In this document: in pieces, positions 35,858 through 43,885 of the stretch | How positions within the stretch are numbered: position 1 is the first letter of the stretch | Layout: each line of letters starts with the position of its first letter | Assembly: GCF_009758015.1 (NCBI RefSeq) | Contig: NZ_WSEL01000003.1 | Location: 2,356,001 to 2,420,000, forward strand | From: Ramlibacter pinisoli | GTDB taxonomy: Bacteria; Pseudomonadota; Gammaproteobacteria; Burkholderiales; Burkholderiaceae_C | Reading direction: 5' to 3' | DNA length: 64,000 nt | Program-made: the position numbers and the translations under genes | Notes under the pieces: model-generated | The model's database searches: none | What the model saw: the letters and a program-made list of their open reading frames with translations, nothing else | What the model was told of the DNA's origin: nothing

Positions 35858-36837
35858 CAGTGCCCCCGGCCGCCGCCCACGCGCAGGCGCGGATCGACGG
35901 CGAAATACAGCAGGTCGACCACCAGGTTGATGACGACGAAGATCAGCGCGATCAGGCACAGGTACGCCGCCATGACAGGGATGTCGGCGAAGGTGACGGC
36001 CTGGATGAACAGCAGCCCCATGCCGGGCCACTGGAACACCGTCTCGGTGATGATGGCGAAGGCGATCAGGCCGCCCAGCTGCAGGCCGGTGATGGTCATG
36101 ACCGGCACCAGCGTGTTCTTCAGCGCGTGGCCGAAGTGGATGGCGCGGTCGGACAGGCCGCGGGCGCGCGCGAACTTCACGTAGTCGGTGCGCAGCACCT
36201 CCAGCATCTCGGCCCGCACCAGCCGCATGATGAGGGTGAGCTGGAAGATCGCCAGCGTGATGGCCGGCAGCGTGATGTGGTGCCAGCCCTTGGCCTTGAG
36301 CAGGCCCGTGGTCCACCAGCCCAGCTGCACGGTCTCGCCGCGGCCGAAGCTGGGGAACCAGCCCAGGTGCACGGCGAACACCAGGATCAGCAGGATGCCG
36401 ATCAGGAAGGTGGGCAGCGACACCCCGAGCAGCGACAGCGTCATGAACACCTGGCTCATGACCGTGCCGCGCCGCAGCGCCGCGTACACCCCCATCGGGA
36501 TGCCGATCGCCAGCGCGAGGAAGGCGGCCACGAACGCGAGCTCCAGGGTGGCCGGGAAGCGTTCGGCGATGAGGCGCGACACCTTGGCGCCCTGGCGCAG
36601 GCTGAGGCCGAACTCGCCCTGCACCGCGTTGACCAGGAAGTGCCAGAACTGCACGAAGAACGGCTGGTCGAGGCCGAGGTCGGAGCGCAGCTGGCGGATG
36701 TCCTCCGGCTTGGCATCCTGGCCGAGCAGGAACACCACCGGATCCCCGACGTACTGGAACAGCAGGAACGCGATGAAGGCCACGGCGACCATGACGACCA
36801 CGGCCTGCAGCAGGCGGCGAAGAATGAAGGCGAACAT
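35857..36837 (-). CDS. Dipeptide/oligopeptide ABC transporter permease, DppB type
   Basis: This 326-residue inner-membrane protein has about six membrane segments. It starts MFAFILRRLLQAVVVMVAVAF, a typical DppB opening, and carries SLLGVSLPTFLIGILL, the loop DYVKFARARGLSDRAIHFGH, and the end TETVFQWPGMGLLFIQAV. It pairs with the DppC-type permease. It starts 124 bases after the first binding protein, a gap without an evident terminator. Confidence 0.93.
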   Translation of the reverse strand: MFAFILRRLLQAVVVMVAVAFIAFLLFQYVGDPVVFLLGQDAKPEDIRQLRSDLGLDQPFFVQFWHFLVNAVQGEFGLSLRQGAKVSRLIAERFPATLELAFVAAFLALAIGIPMGVYAALRRGTVMSQVFMTLSLLGVSLPTFLIGILLILVFAVHLGWFPSFGRGETVQLGWWTTGLLKAKGWHHITLPAITLAIFQLTLIMRLVRAEMLEVLRTDYVKFARARGLSDRAIHFGHALKNTLVPVMTITGLQLGGLIAFAIITETVFQWPGMGLLFIQAVTFADIPVMAAYLCLIALIFVVINLVVDLLYFAVDPRLRVGGGRGH

Positions 36838-36961
36838 CGGACCGGCGGAATGCGGGTGGCGATGCTAGCAGAGCAAGCAACGGGCCAGCCCCGGTAGAAA
36901 CGCGCGTCTGCGTCCCCGGCGCGACCGCGCGAAGGGACGCTCGCGACCGGGTTTCGTGACG

Positions 36962-38542
36962 TCAGTTCACCTTGATGAGGCGCCAGTCGAGCCGGTTGTC
37001 GGCGCGATGTGTGGCATCGATGGTCTTCTTCATCGCCCAGGGAATGATCTGGTTGTGCAGCGGGATGTGCGACACCGTGTCGTTGCTCAGCTGCAGGCCT
37101 TCGGTGAGCAGGCGGTTGCGCACCGGCAGGTCGGTCTCGACCTTGATGCGGTCGACGACGTAGTCCATCCGCTGGTTGCTGTACCGGCCGACGTTGTAGT
37201 TGCCGTCGCCGCCCTGGCCCACCGTGCGCGTGAGCGACTGCAGGCTGTACAGCGAATCGAAGGTCGGCACGCCCCAGCCGAGCATGTAGATGCTGGCCTC
37301 GTAGCGCTGGATCATCGGGAAATAGGTCACCAGCGGCAGGGTGCGCAGCTTGGCGCGCACGCCGATGCGCGACCACATGGCCGTGACCGCCTGGCAGATC
37401 TCCTCGTCGTTGATGTAGCGGTTGTTCGGGCAGGCGAAGTCGACCTCGAAGCCCTGCGGGTAACCGGCCTCGGCCAGCAGCTTCTTGGCGCCGTCGGGGT
37501 CGTAGGGCAGGCGCTTGTGCACGGCCTCGGTCCAGCCGGCCACCTGCGGCGCGACGATGGTGCCGGTGGGCTGCGACAGGCCGCGCATGGTGACGCGGTG
37601 CAGGCTGTCGCTGTCGATGGACTGGTACAGCGCCTTGCGCACCCGCAGGTCCTTCAACGGGTTCTTGCCCTTGACGCTGGAGCCCGGCAGCTCGTCGCGC
37701 GACTGGTCCATGCCGAAGAAGATGGTGCGGTTCTCGACGCCGTCGATCACCTTGAGCGCCTGGCTGGAGCGCAGGCGCGCCAGGTCCTGCGGGCTCGGGT
37801 CGAGGATGAAATCGACCTCCCCGGACAGCAGCGCCGCCACCCGGGTGGCCTCCGACTTGATCGGCGTGTACACGATCTCGGTGACGTTGCTGTCGGTGCG
37901 GCCCCAGTAGTTCGGGTTCTTCACCAGCACCAGGCGCTGGTCGGGCTGCCACTCCTTGACGGTGAACTGGCCGGTGCCCAAGGCATTGCGGTGGGCGAAG
38001 GTCTCATCCTTGGTGCGGATGTCCTTGGGGTCGACCGAGCGGTTCTTCTCCGCCCAGGCCTTGCTCATGATGCGCAGCTCGGTCAGCTGGTTCAGCAGCA
38101 CCGGGTTGGGCCCCTTCATCAGGAAGTCGACCGTGTCGTCGCTGACCTTCACCACCCGGTCGATGCCCTGCGTATAGACCTGGTAGTTGGAGGACTTGGA
38201 CATCGCACGCGTGATGGAGAACACCACGTCGTCCGCCGTCAGGGGCGAGCCGTCGCTGAACTTCACGCCCGGGCGCAGCGTGAACCGGACCTGGGTCGGC
38301 GTGATCTCGCGCCAGCTGGTGGCCAGTTGCGGCTCCGGCTTGAAGGTCTGGCTGTTGTAGTAGACCAGCGAGTCGTAGATGGCGGCGTGGACTCCGTTGC
38401 CGAGCGCGTTGTTCTGCGAGTGGATGTCGAGCGTCGGGATGTCGCTCGCGCTGGACCAGCGGAACGTCTTGGCGTGCAGCGCCGGAGCGCCGGCCAGCGC
38501 CGCGATCGCGGCGGCGCACACGAGTGCGGATTTCATCCCCAT
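36962..38542 (-). CDS. Peptide ABC transporter substrate-binding protein (family 5), copy 2
   Basis: This 526-residue periplasmic receptor starts at ATG 38542 with GAGGTG just upstream; longer readings lack a ribosome site. The signal peptide ends at ALHA near residue 24. It contains RFTLRPGVKFSDGSPLTADD, ALLSGEVDFILDP and DGAKKLLAEAGYPQGF, closely parallel to copy 1, so the pair arose by duplication. It is probably the first gene of the transporter operon. Confidence 0.92.
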   Translation of the reverse strand: MGMKSALVCAAAIAALAGAPALHAKTFRWSSASDIPTLDIHSQNNALGNGVHAAIYDSLVYYNSQTFKPEPQLATSWREITPTQVRFTLRPGVKFSDGSPLTADDVVFSITRAMSKSSNYQVYTQGIDRVVKVSDDTVDFLMKGPNPVLLNQLTELRIMSKAWAEKNRSVDPKDIRTKDETFAHRNALGTGQFTVKEWQPDQRLVLVKNPNYWGRTDSNVTEIVYTPIKSEATRVAALLSGEVDFILDPSPQDLARLRSSQALKVIDGVENRTIFFGMDQSRDELPGSSVKGKNPLKDLRVRKALYQSIDSDSLHRVTMRGLSQPTGTIVAPQVAGWTEAVHKRLPYDPDGAKKLLAEAGYPQGFEVDFACPNNRYINDEEICQAVTAMWSRIGVRAKLRTLPLVTYFPMIQRYEASIYMLGWGVPTFDSLYSLQSLTRTVGQGGDGNYNVGRYSNQRMDYVVDRIKVETDLPVRNRLLTEGLQLSNDTVSHIPLHNQIIPWAMKKTIDATHRADNRLDWRLIKVN

Positions 38543-38652
38543 GATCACCTCGTCTTGTCGTGGAAGGGCGGCGGCCCCCAGGCCGCCGGGAACGACTCTG
38601 CGGTGCGGGATGGTCGGCGTCAAACCGGGATTTCCCCGGTCCGGCGTCGCGA

Positions 38653-39429
38653 TCAGGGCGTGGCGGCCAGGGCACCGAACCGCACCGGCCCGTACCAGGC
38701 CTTGGCGAGCGAGCGGGTGTTGTCGCTGTCGGTCATGATGGCCACGCCGATCAGCGCGCCGGGCGGTTCGCCGAACGCGCGCTCGTAGTCGGCCCGGATG
38801 TCCCGCTCGTACTCGAGCCAGCGGTTCAGCTTGTTCGGTCCCGACTCCAGCACCAGCTTGCGGATGCGCTCGGTGCGCGGGCTGCGGATGACGGTCCCCG
38901 GCGCGCGCTGGTTGCACCACACGTACATCAGCGTCGCATAGGGCATCTCCTCGCCGGTGAGCGTGCGCATCAGCTCGGACAGCATGGCGTCCTTGGCCGA
39001 CAGGCGCGAGCGGTCACCGTCGAAGGCGAGCATCACCCGCACCGGGGAATCGTCGGCATCGCGCGTGGCCAGGTCGGCCTCGGCGATGAGCTCGGGGACC
39101 TTCCAGGAAAAGCGCAGGCTGCCCAGTTCGGCCGGCTCGATCCGCACCTTGTGGCGCACGGTGCTGGCCGCCGCATCGGCCGTCGCGGCCAGGGTGTCGC
39201 GGCCGTCCTGGCGCACGGACTCGAATTGCACGTCTCGCTTGCCGGGGAAACTCTGGTGCAACCAGCCTTCGGTCCCGGTGCCCGCCGGCAGCCGCGAGGC
39301 TTGCGCCCAGGCACTGGCGCCGATCGGTGCCGGCTCGGCGGGCGTGGTCATGCATCCGGACAGCGGCCCGCACAGGGCCACGAGCAGGGACAGGGTGAGG
39401 GAAGGGGACAGGCAGGCAGGCAGGCGCAT
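38653..39429 (-). CDS. DUF3047 family lipoprotein
   Basis: This 258-residue protein has a lipoprotein signal peptide with the lipobox LSGC near residues 23-26, so it is likely anchored in the outer membrane facing the periplasm. The DUF3047 core is recognised from LRFSWKVPELIAEADL, LMYVWCNQRAPGTVI and GVAIMTDSDNT. Family function is unknown; a carbohydrate-binding-like beta fold is sometimes suggested. It is 110 bases upstream of the transporter operon on the same strand and may be independent. Confidence 0.85.
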   Translation of the reverse strand: MRLPACLSPSLTLSLLVALCGPLSGCMTTPAEPAPIGASAWAQASRLPAGTGTEGWLHQSFPGKRDVQFESVRQDGRDTLAATADAAASTVRHKVRIEPAELGSLRFSWKVPELIAEADLATRDADDSPVRVMLAFDGDRSRLSAKDAMLSELMRTLTGEEMPYATLMYVWCNQRAPGTVIRSPRTERIRKLVLESGPNKLNRWLEYERDIRADYERAFGEPPGALIGVAIMTDSDNTRSLAKAWYGPVRFGALAATP

Positions 39430-39465
39430 CGGTCTTCGGCGTTCATCACAACGACGCCGTTCAAT

Positions 39466-39494
39466 GAAAAAAAGCCGCCCGAAGGCGGCTTTTG
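39466..39494 (-). terminator. Porin gene terminator
   Basis: AAAGCCGCC (39471-39479), loop CGAA, GGCGGCTTT (39484-39492), with an A-run to the left that becomes a T-run on the minus strand. It is 40 bases after the porin stop and fits termination of the strongly expressed porin gene. Confidence 0.9.
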
Positions 39495-39533
39495 GATTCT
39501 TCCTGTCGGAAGCCCGGTGACCCGGGCTCCAGA

Positions 39534-40706
39534 TTAGAAGACGTGACGCAGGCCCAGGTACACCAGGCTCTGGTCGGCGCCGGCGCCGATGGCGGCAGCA
39601 CCCGAGTTGCCCAGGCTGTTGTTCGTGTACAGCTGGTACACGGCGGCCGACTCGTTGTCCAGCTTGGTGTAGCTCACGCCCAGCGAGGTGCGCTTGGACA
39701 GGGGGTAGTTGTAGCCCAGCGAGAACATCTTGGCGCCGGTGTTGGCAGCGGTGCCGCCAACGCCCAGCTTGACGTCGCCAGCGCGGGCGTACATACCGAT
39801 CAGCTGGCCGGTGCCCAGCGGCACGGTGACCGGCAGGATCCAGACGCTACGCTGGGCGGTGCCGACGCCGGCCACCGAGGGGGAGGCGGCAGCGGTCAGG
39901 TCACGCAGCTCGGAACGGTCGTAGGTCAGGCCGACCTTGGCCACGCCGAAGTCCCAGCCAGCGCCCAGGGTGTAGGCGCGCTGCGAAGCGGCGGTGCCGG
40001 TGGCGGCGTTGTCGCCGGTCGTGGCAACCGTGCCGCCGGTGGCGGTGTGACGGTAGTACGAGAAGCGAACAGCCAGGGGGCCCTGGTCGTAGTTCAGGCC
40101 CAGCTGGGCGGCGCTACCACGCGAGGTGGTGGCCGTCACGGCGCGCTCGGAACCGTAGGGGTTGAAGCTGTACGACACTTGGCCGGTGAAGCCAGCCAGG
40201 TTCGGCGTGACGTAGCGCAGGGTGTTCTGCGAACGCGAGGTCACGGCGATCGAACGGCCCGTGCCGCCCGAACCGTTCACGAAGCCTTGCAGGCCGCAGC
40301 TGGATGCTTGCAGAGCGATGGCGGTGCCGTTGCCGGCGATGTCATCGTTCACGCTCGTGCAGTAGTGGGTGTCCATCTGACCAGCTTGGAACGCACCCCA
40401 GCCGCCACGCAGGCCGACGAAGGTGTTGCCGCTGTTCACGCGGGTGGCGCCGGCGGTGCCGTCGTCCATGCGGAAGCGGGTGTCGAGCTGGAAGAAGGCA
40501 GCCAGGCCGCCACCCAGGTCTTCCGTGCCGCTGATCAGCATGCGCGAAGAACCGTCGATCAGGGCGGTGTTGCTACCGGTGCCCGTGCCGGAGAACGAAG
40601 TGCGGCCAACGCCTTCCTTCAGGATACCGCCGAGGGTGACGGACGACTGAGCAGAGGCAGCGCCGGCGGCAGCCAGCACGGCCAGAGCGATCAGGGACTT
40701 TTTCAT
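39534..40706 (-). CDS. Gram-negative porin, Burkholderiales type
   Basis: This 390-residue outer-membrane protein forms a water-filled pore for small hydrophilic solutes. It has a signal peptide (MKKSLIALAVLAAAGAASAQ), then SSVTLGGILKEGVG, a typical first strand, LISGTEDLGGGLAAFFQLD and NTFVGLRGGWGAFQAGQMD, all porin hallmarks. It ends in a final strand with a terminal phenylalanine (YLGLRHVF), as needed for barrel insertion. ATG 40706 has GGAG ten bases upstream. AT-richer codon choice and its own terminator suggest high expression. The constriction loop region holds two cysteines (YCTSV and SSCGL), unusual for porins. Confidence 0.95.
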   Translation of the reverse strand: MKKSLIALAVLAAAGAASAQSSVTLGGILKEGVGRTSFSGTGTGSNTALIDGSSRMLISGTEDLGGGLAAFFQLDTRFRMDDGTAGATRVNSGNTFVGLRGGWGAFQAGQMDTHYCTSVNDDIAGNGTAIALQASSCGLQGFVNGSGGTGRSIAVTSRSQNTLRYVTPNLAGFTGQVSYSFNPYGSERAVTATTSRGSAAQLGLNYDQGPLAVRFSYYRHTATGGTVATTGDNAATGTAASQRAYTLGAGWDFGVAKVGLTYDRSELRDLTAAASPSVAGVGTAQRSVWILPVTVPLGTGQLIGMYARAGDVKLGVGGTAANTGAKMFSLGYNYPLSKRTSLGVSYTKLDNESAAVYQLYTNNSLGNSGAAAIGAGADQSLVYLGLRHVF

Positions 40707-40750
40707 GCAAGTTTCTCCAAGGTTAAACATAGGGCTCCGGTTCGAAGGGC

Positions 40751-40843
40751 TCACGAATGCAGGCACTCACATGCTCCCGCCGGATCCCCGGGCCAACCTC
40801 CTTTTGGAAGGTTGGCGCTATTGCACCAGAGGGCCATTCGTGA
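40751..40843 (-). promoter_or_regulatory. Structured leader of the porin mRNA
   Basis: TCACGAATG (40751-40759) and CATTCGTGA (40835-40843) form a perfect 9-bp inverted repeat around 75 bases. Inside it, GCCAACCT (40792-40799) pairs with AGGTTGGC (40809-40816), and the minus strand of this hairpin contains a strong ribosome-site-like AAAGGAGGT. A start codon followed at once by a stop (ATGTGA) lies just downstream on the minus strand. The porin ATG is 45 bases further. I see a folded leader that could regulate the porin. Confidence 0.55.
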
Positions 40844-40992
40844 CGCAAAGTATTTAGCCGCTGCCAAGCCGTTTCGTTGCACGGGGGCAACAAGGTCCCT
40901 CAGGCACAGTGGAAACTGCGCAACAGGGGCCCGCCGGGGCTGCCGCGGCGCGGCCCGCGCCCGGTCGAGCGCCGGCGTCCTAAACTCGGTCC

Positions 40993-41610
40993 ATGGACAG
41001 ATTGCTGGGAGCCGCCGATGCCGCGCTGCGGACCTTGTTTGCCAAGCCGCGGGCGCTGCGCGACTGCCCGGTCGTGCCGGCCGAACCGTCGAACCTGACG
41101 GCCGACGAGCGACGCCACGCCGGGGCCCTGATGCGGGTCAACCACGTGGGCGAGATCTGCGCCCAGGCCCTCTACGCGTCCCAGGCGGTGGCCACCCGCG
41201 ACCCGCTGCTGCGCGAGCAGTTCGAGCAGGCCGCGCGCGAGGAAACCGATCACCTGGCGTGGACCCAGGCCCGACTCGACGAGCTGGACGCCCGGCCCTC
41301 GCTGCTCAACCCGCTGTGGTACGCGGGCGCCTTCACGCTGGGCCTGCTGGCGGGGCGGCTGGGCGATCGGGTCAGCCTCGGCTTCGTGGTGGAGACCGAG
41401 CGGCAGGTCGAAAGCCACCTCGACAGCCACCTGCGCCGGCTGCCCGCCGGTGACCACGCCTCCCGTGCCATCGTGGCGCAGATGAAGGCGGACGAGGCCG
41501 CACATGCGCAGCAGGCCCTCGACCGGGGCGCCCTGGAATTGCCGGCGCCGGTCAGGGGCCTGATGCGCGCCGCGGCCCGCGTCATGACCACCACCGCGCA
41601 CTACATCTAG
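40993..41610 (+). CDS. coq7: Demethoxyubiquinone hydroxylase Coq7
   Basis: This 205-residue di-iron enzyme performs a late ring hydroxylation in ubiquinone synthesis. The diiron ligands are present: [28 protein letters not shown] and DEAAHAQQ. The length is typical of the betaproteobacterial Coq7, which replaces UbiF of enteric bacteria. It begins at ATG 40993, divergent from the porin. Membrane association is expected through its hydrophobic helices ([13 protein letters not shown]). It is convergent with the OsmC-like gene. Confidence 0.94.
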   Translation: MDRLLGAADAALRTLFAKPRALRDCPVVPAEPSNLTADERRHAGALMRVNHVGEICAQALYASQAVATRDPLLREQFEQAAREETDHLAWTQARLDELDARPSLLNPLWYAGAFTLGLLAGRLGDRVSLGFVVETERQVESHLDSHLRRLPAGDHASRAIVAQMKADEAAHAQQALDRGALELPAPVRGLMRAAARVMTTTAHYI

Positions 41611-41634
41611 AGGAGCCGCCTTGGCGGCCGGCCA

Positions 41635-42084
41635 CTAGGCCTCGCGCACCTCGAAACTGGTGGTGATCTCGGCCGTCTTGGCCAGCATGATGGTCGCCGA
41701 GCAGTACTTGTCGTGGCTCATCTGCACGGCGCGCTCCACCGCCACGGCCGGGATGCCCCGGCCGGTCACGGTGAAGTGCAGGTGGATCTTGGTGAACACC
41801 TTGGGATCGACCGGGGCCCGCTCGGACGTGAGCTTGACCGTGCAGCCGGTGACGGCGTGCCGGCCGCGCTTGAGGATCAGGACGACGTCGTAGGCGGTGC
41901 AGCCGCCGGTGCCGGCCAGGACGGTCTCCATCGGGCGCGGCGCGAGGTTGCGGCCGCCGTTCTCGGGACGCGCCTCGTCCGGCGCCCCATCCATGGTGAG
42001 CACATGCCCACTTCCCGTTTCAGCCACGAACCCCATGGGGGACTGCGTGCCCGCCGCCCCGGTCCAACTCACTGTGCATTCCAT
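41635..42084 (-). CDS. OsmC family protein
   Basis: This 149-residue cytoplasmic protein belongs to the OsmC/YhfA group. Two reactive cysteines are placed as expected, C62 in GTGGCTAYD and the second in DKYCSATIM. The charged MDGAPDEARPENGG stretch is typical of the group. OsmC proteins reduce organic hydroperoxides using thiols, while YhfA-like members are less well defined, and this sequence is closer to the latter. It is divergent from the small RNA described below. Confidence 0.88.
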   Translation of the reverse strand: MECTVSWTGAAGTQSPMGFVAETGSGHVLTMDGAPDEARPENGGRNLAPRPMETVLAGTGGCTAYDVVLILKRGRHAVTGCTVKLTSERAPVDPKVFTKIHLHFTVTGRGIPAVAVERAVQMSHDKYCSATIMLAKTAEITTSFEVREA

Positions 42085-42178
42085 GTCTAGCCCCGCCCGT
42101 GAGGCCGAGCCCGAGCTCAGCCGTGAAGTTTTCGACGCACCTGCCGTCCGGCTTGCTGCGACGCAGCAAATCTGACGC

Positions 42179-42184
42179 TATACT
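42179..42184 (+). promoter_or_regulatory. -10 box of the putative small RNA
   Basis: TATACT is a near-consensus -10 hexamer. No good -35 hexamer is visible at 17 bases, so an activator may help. Transcription would start near 42191. Confidence 0.55.
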
Positions 42185-42190
42185 CGTTTC

Positions 42191-42283
42191 GCAGCATAAC
42201 GAACCCGTTGTGCACCGTTTGTCTCCTCCACCTTCTCCTTTGGTGGACTTAGCCCCCGGACCGCAAGGTCCAGGGGCTTTTTT
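42191..42283 (+). ncRNA. Putative trans-acting small RNA of about 93 nt with an anti-Shine-Dalgarno loop
   Basis: The stretch lies between osmC-like and ilvA, has no open frame and is less GC-rich than its surroundings. It combines a -10 box, a hairpin TCCACC (42227-42232)/GGTGGA (42242-42247) with the pyrimidine loop TTCTCCTTT, an adjacent CTCCTCC run, and a strong terminator. Pyrimidine-rich loops of this kind pair with ribosome-binding sites in several bacterial small RNAs. The exact 5' end is uncertain. It could instead be the leader of ilvA with an attenuator, since ilvA starts 57 bases after the terminator, but no leader peptide or regulatory codons are seen. Confidence 0.6.
42251..42283 (+). 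terminator. Intrinsic terminator of the putative small RNA
   Basis: AGCCCC (42251-42256) pairs with GGGGCT (42273-42278), and an inner GGACC/GGTCC stem encloses a GCAA tetraloop, with one C-A mismatch. Six T residues follow. This is a strong Rho-independent terminator with no annotated gene just upstream on this strand. Confidence 0.88.
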
Positions 42284-42340
42284 CTGCGCCCGGACGGGCT
42301 CGCGGGGCGGCCGAAAACCCGCCACTTATCATCCCGTGCG

Positions 42341-43885
42341 ATGACCAAGCACCTGAAGCCGGCCGATTACCTGAAGAAGATCCTGACGGCGCGGGTCTAC
42401 GACGTGGCCGTGGAATCGGCGCTGGAACCGGCCAAGGCCCTCAGCCGGCGCCTTCACAACAAGGTGCTGCTCAAGCGGGAAGACCAGCAGCCGGTGTTCA
42501 GTTTCAAGCTGCGCGGCGCGTACAACAAGATGGCGCAGCTGGAGCCGCAGGCGCTCAAGCAGGGCGTGATCTGCGCCTCGGCCGGCAACCATGCCCAGGG
42601 CGTCGCGATGGCGGCGCACCGGCTGGGCACCCGCGCGCTGGTGGTGATGCCGGTCACCACCCCGAACCTGAAGGTCGACGCCGTCAAGGCGCTCGGCGGC
42701 GAGGTGGTCCTGCACGGCGACAGCTACTCCGATGCCTACGGGCACGCCGTCGCGCTGTGCGAGCAGCAGGGCCTGACCTTCATCCACCCGTTCGACGACC
42801 CCGACGTCATCGCCGGCCAGGGCACGATCGCGATGGAGATCCTGCGCCAGCACCAGGGGCCGCTGGATGCGGTGTTCGTCGCCATCGGCGGCGGCGGCCT
42901 GGTCTCGGGCGTGGCCAACTACATCAAGGCCGTGCGTCCCGAGATCAAGGTGATCGGCGTCCAGATGAACGACTCCGACGCCATGCAGCAGTCGGTGGCG
43001 GCGCACAAGCGCGTCACGCTGGCCGACGTCGGCCTGTTCTCGGACGGCACCGCCGTCAAGCTGGTGGGCGAGGAGACGTTCCGTATCGCCCGCGAGCTGG
43101 TCGACGAGTACGTGGTGGTGGACACCGATGCCGTGTGCGCCGCCATCAAGGACGTGTTCGTCGACACGCGCAGCATCGTCGAGCCCGCCGGTGCCATGGC
43201 GGTGGCCGCCATCAAGCAGTACGTCGCCAGCAACAAGACGCGCGGGCAGACCTATGCCGCCATCCTGTGCGGCGCCAACATGAACTTCGACCGCCTGCGC
43301 TTCGTCGCCGAACGGGCCGAGGTCGGCGAGGAGCGCGAGGCCCTGCTGGCGGTCACCATCCCCGAGGAGCGCGGCAGCTTCAAGCGCTTCTGCGAACTGA
43401 TCGGCACCCTGCCCGGCGGCGTGCGCAACGTCACCGAATTCAACTACCGCATCAGCGACGCAGCGCAGGCCCACGTGTTCGTCGGCCTGACCACCAGCGG
43501 CAAGGGCGAGTCGGCCCGCATCGCCGCCAACTTCACCCGGCACGGCTTCGAGGCGCTGGACCTCACGCACGACGAACTGGCCAAGGAGCACCTGCGCCAC
43601 ATGGTCGGCGGCCATTCCGGCCTGGCGCGCGACGAGCGCCTGCTGCGGTTCGTGTTCCCGGAGCGTCCCGGCGCGCTGATGAAGTTCCTCTCGCACATGC
43701 GGCCGAGCTGGAACATCTCGCTCTTCCACTACCGCAACCAGGGCGCCGACTACGGCCGCATCCTGGTCGGCATCCAGGTGCCGGCCAGCGACGGCGCCGC
43801 CTTCCAGTCGTTCCTCGACACGCTGGGCTATCCCTACGTCGAGGAAACCGCCAACCCGGCCTACCGCCTGTTCCTGCGCAGCTGA
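42341..43885 (+). CDS. ilvA: Threonine dehydratase (biosynthetic type)
   Basis: This 514-residue PLP enzyme converts threonine to 2-oxobutanoate, the first step of isoleucine synthesis. The PLP lysine is K56 in SFKLRGAYNK, followed by SAGNHAQGVAMAA (about 83-95) and the glycine loop AIGGGGLVSGVA. Two C-terminal ACT-like regulatory domains (from about 335) match the isoleucine-inhibited form. The stop overlaps the cobS start (TGATG). Confidence 0.95.
   Translation: MTKHLKPADYLKKILTARVYDVAVESALEPAKALSRRLHNKVLLKREDQQPVFSFKLRGAYNKMAQLEPQALKQGVICASAGNHAQGVAMAAHRLGTRALVVMPVTTPNLKVDAVKALGGEVVLHGDSYSDAYGHAVALCEQQGLTFIHPFDDPDVIAGQGTIAMEILRQHQGPLDAVFVAIGGGGLVSGVANYIKAVRPEIKVIGVQMNDSDAMQQSVAAHKRVTLADVGLFSDGTAVKLVGEETFRIARELVDEYVVVDTDAVCAAIKDVFVDTRSIVEPAGAMAVAAIKQYVASNKTRGQTYAAILCGANMNFDRLRFVAERAEVGEEREALLAVTIPEERGSFKRFCELIGTLPGGVRNVTEFNYRISDAAQAHVFVGLTTSGKGESARIAANFTRHGFEALDLTHDELAKEHLRHMVGGHSGLARDERLLRFVFPERPGALMKFLSHMRPSWNISLFHYRNQGADYGRILVGIQVPASDGAAFQSFLDTLGYPYVEETANPAYRLFLRS

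Noticed and set aside
38600..38630. Hairpin ACCGGG/CCCGGT before the DUF3047 stop considered as a terminator
   Set aside because: There is no T-run on either strand, and short GC stems are expected by chance in this DNA.
41611..41634. GC stem between coq7 and the OsmC-like gene considered as a bidirectional terminator
   Set aside because: GCCGC/GCGGC has no T-tract and may be chance. Termination there remains plausible but unsupported.
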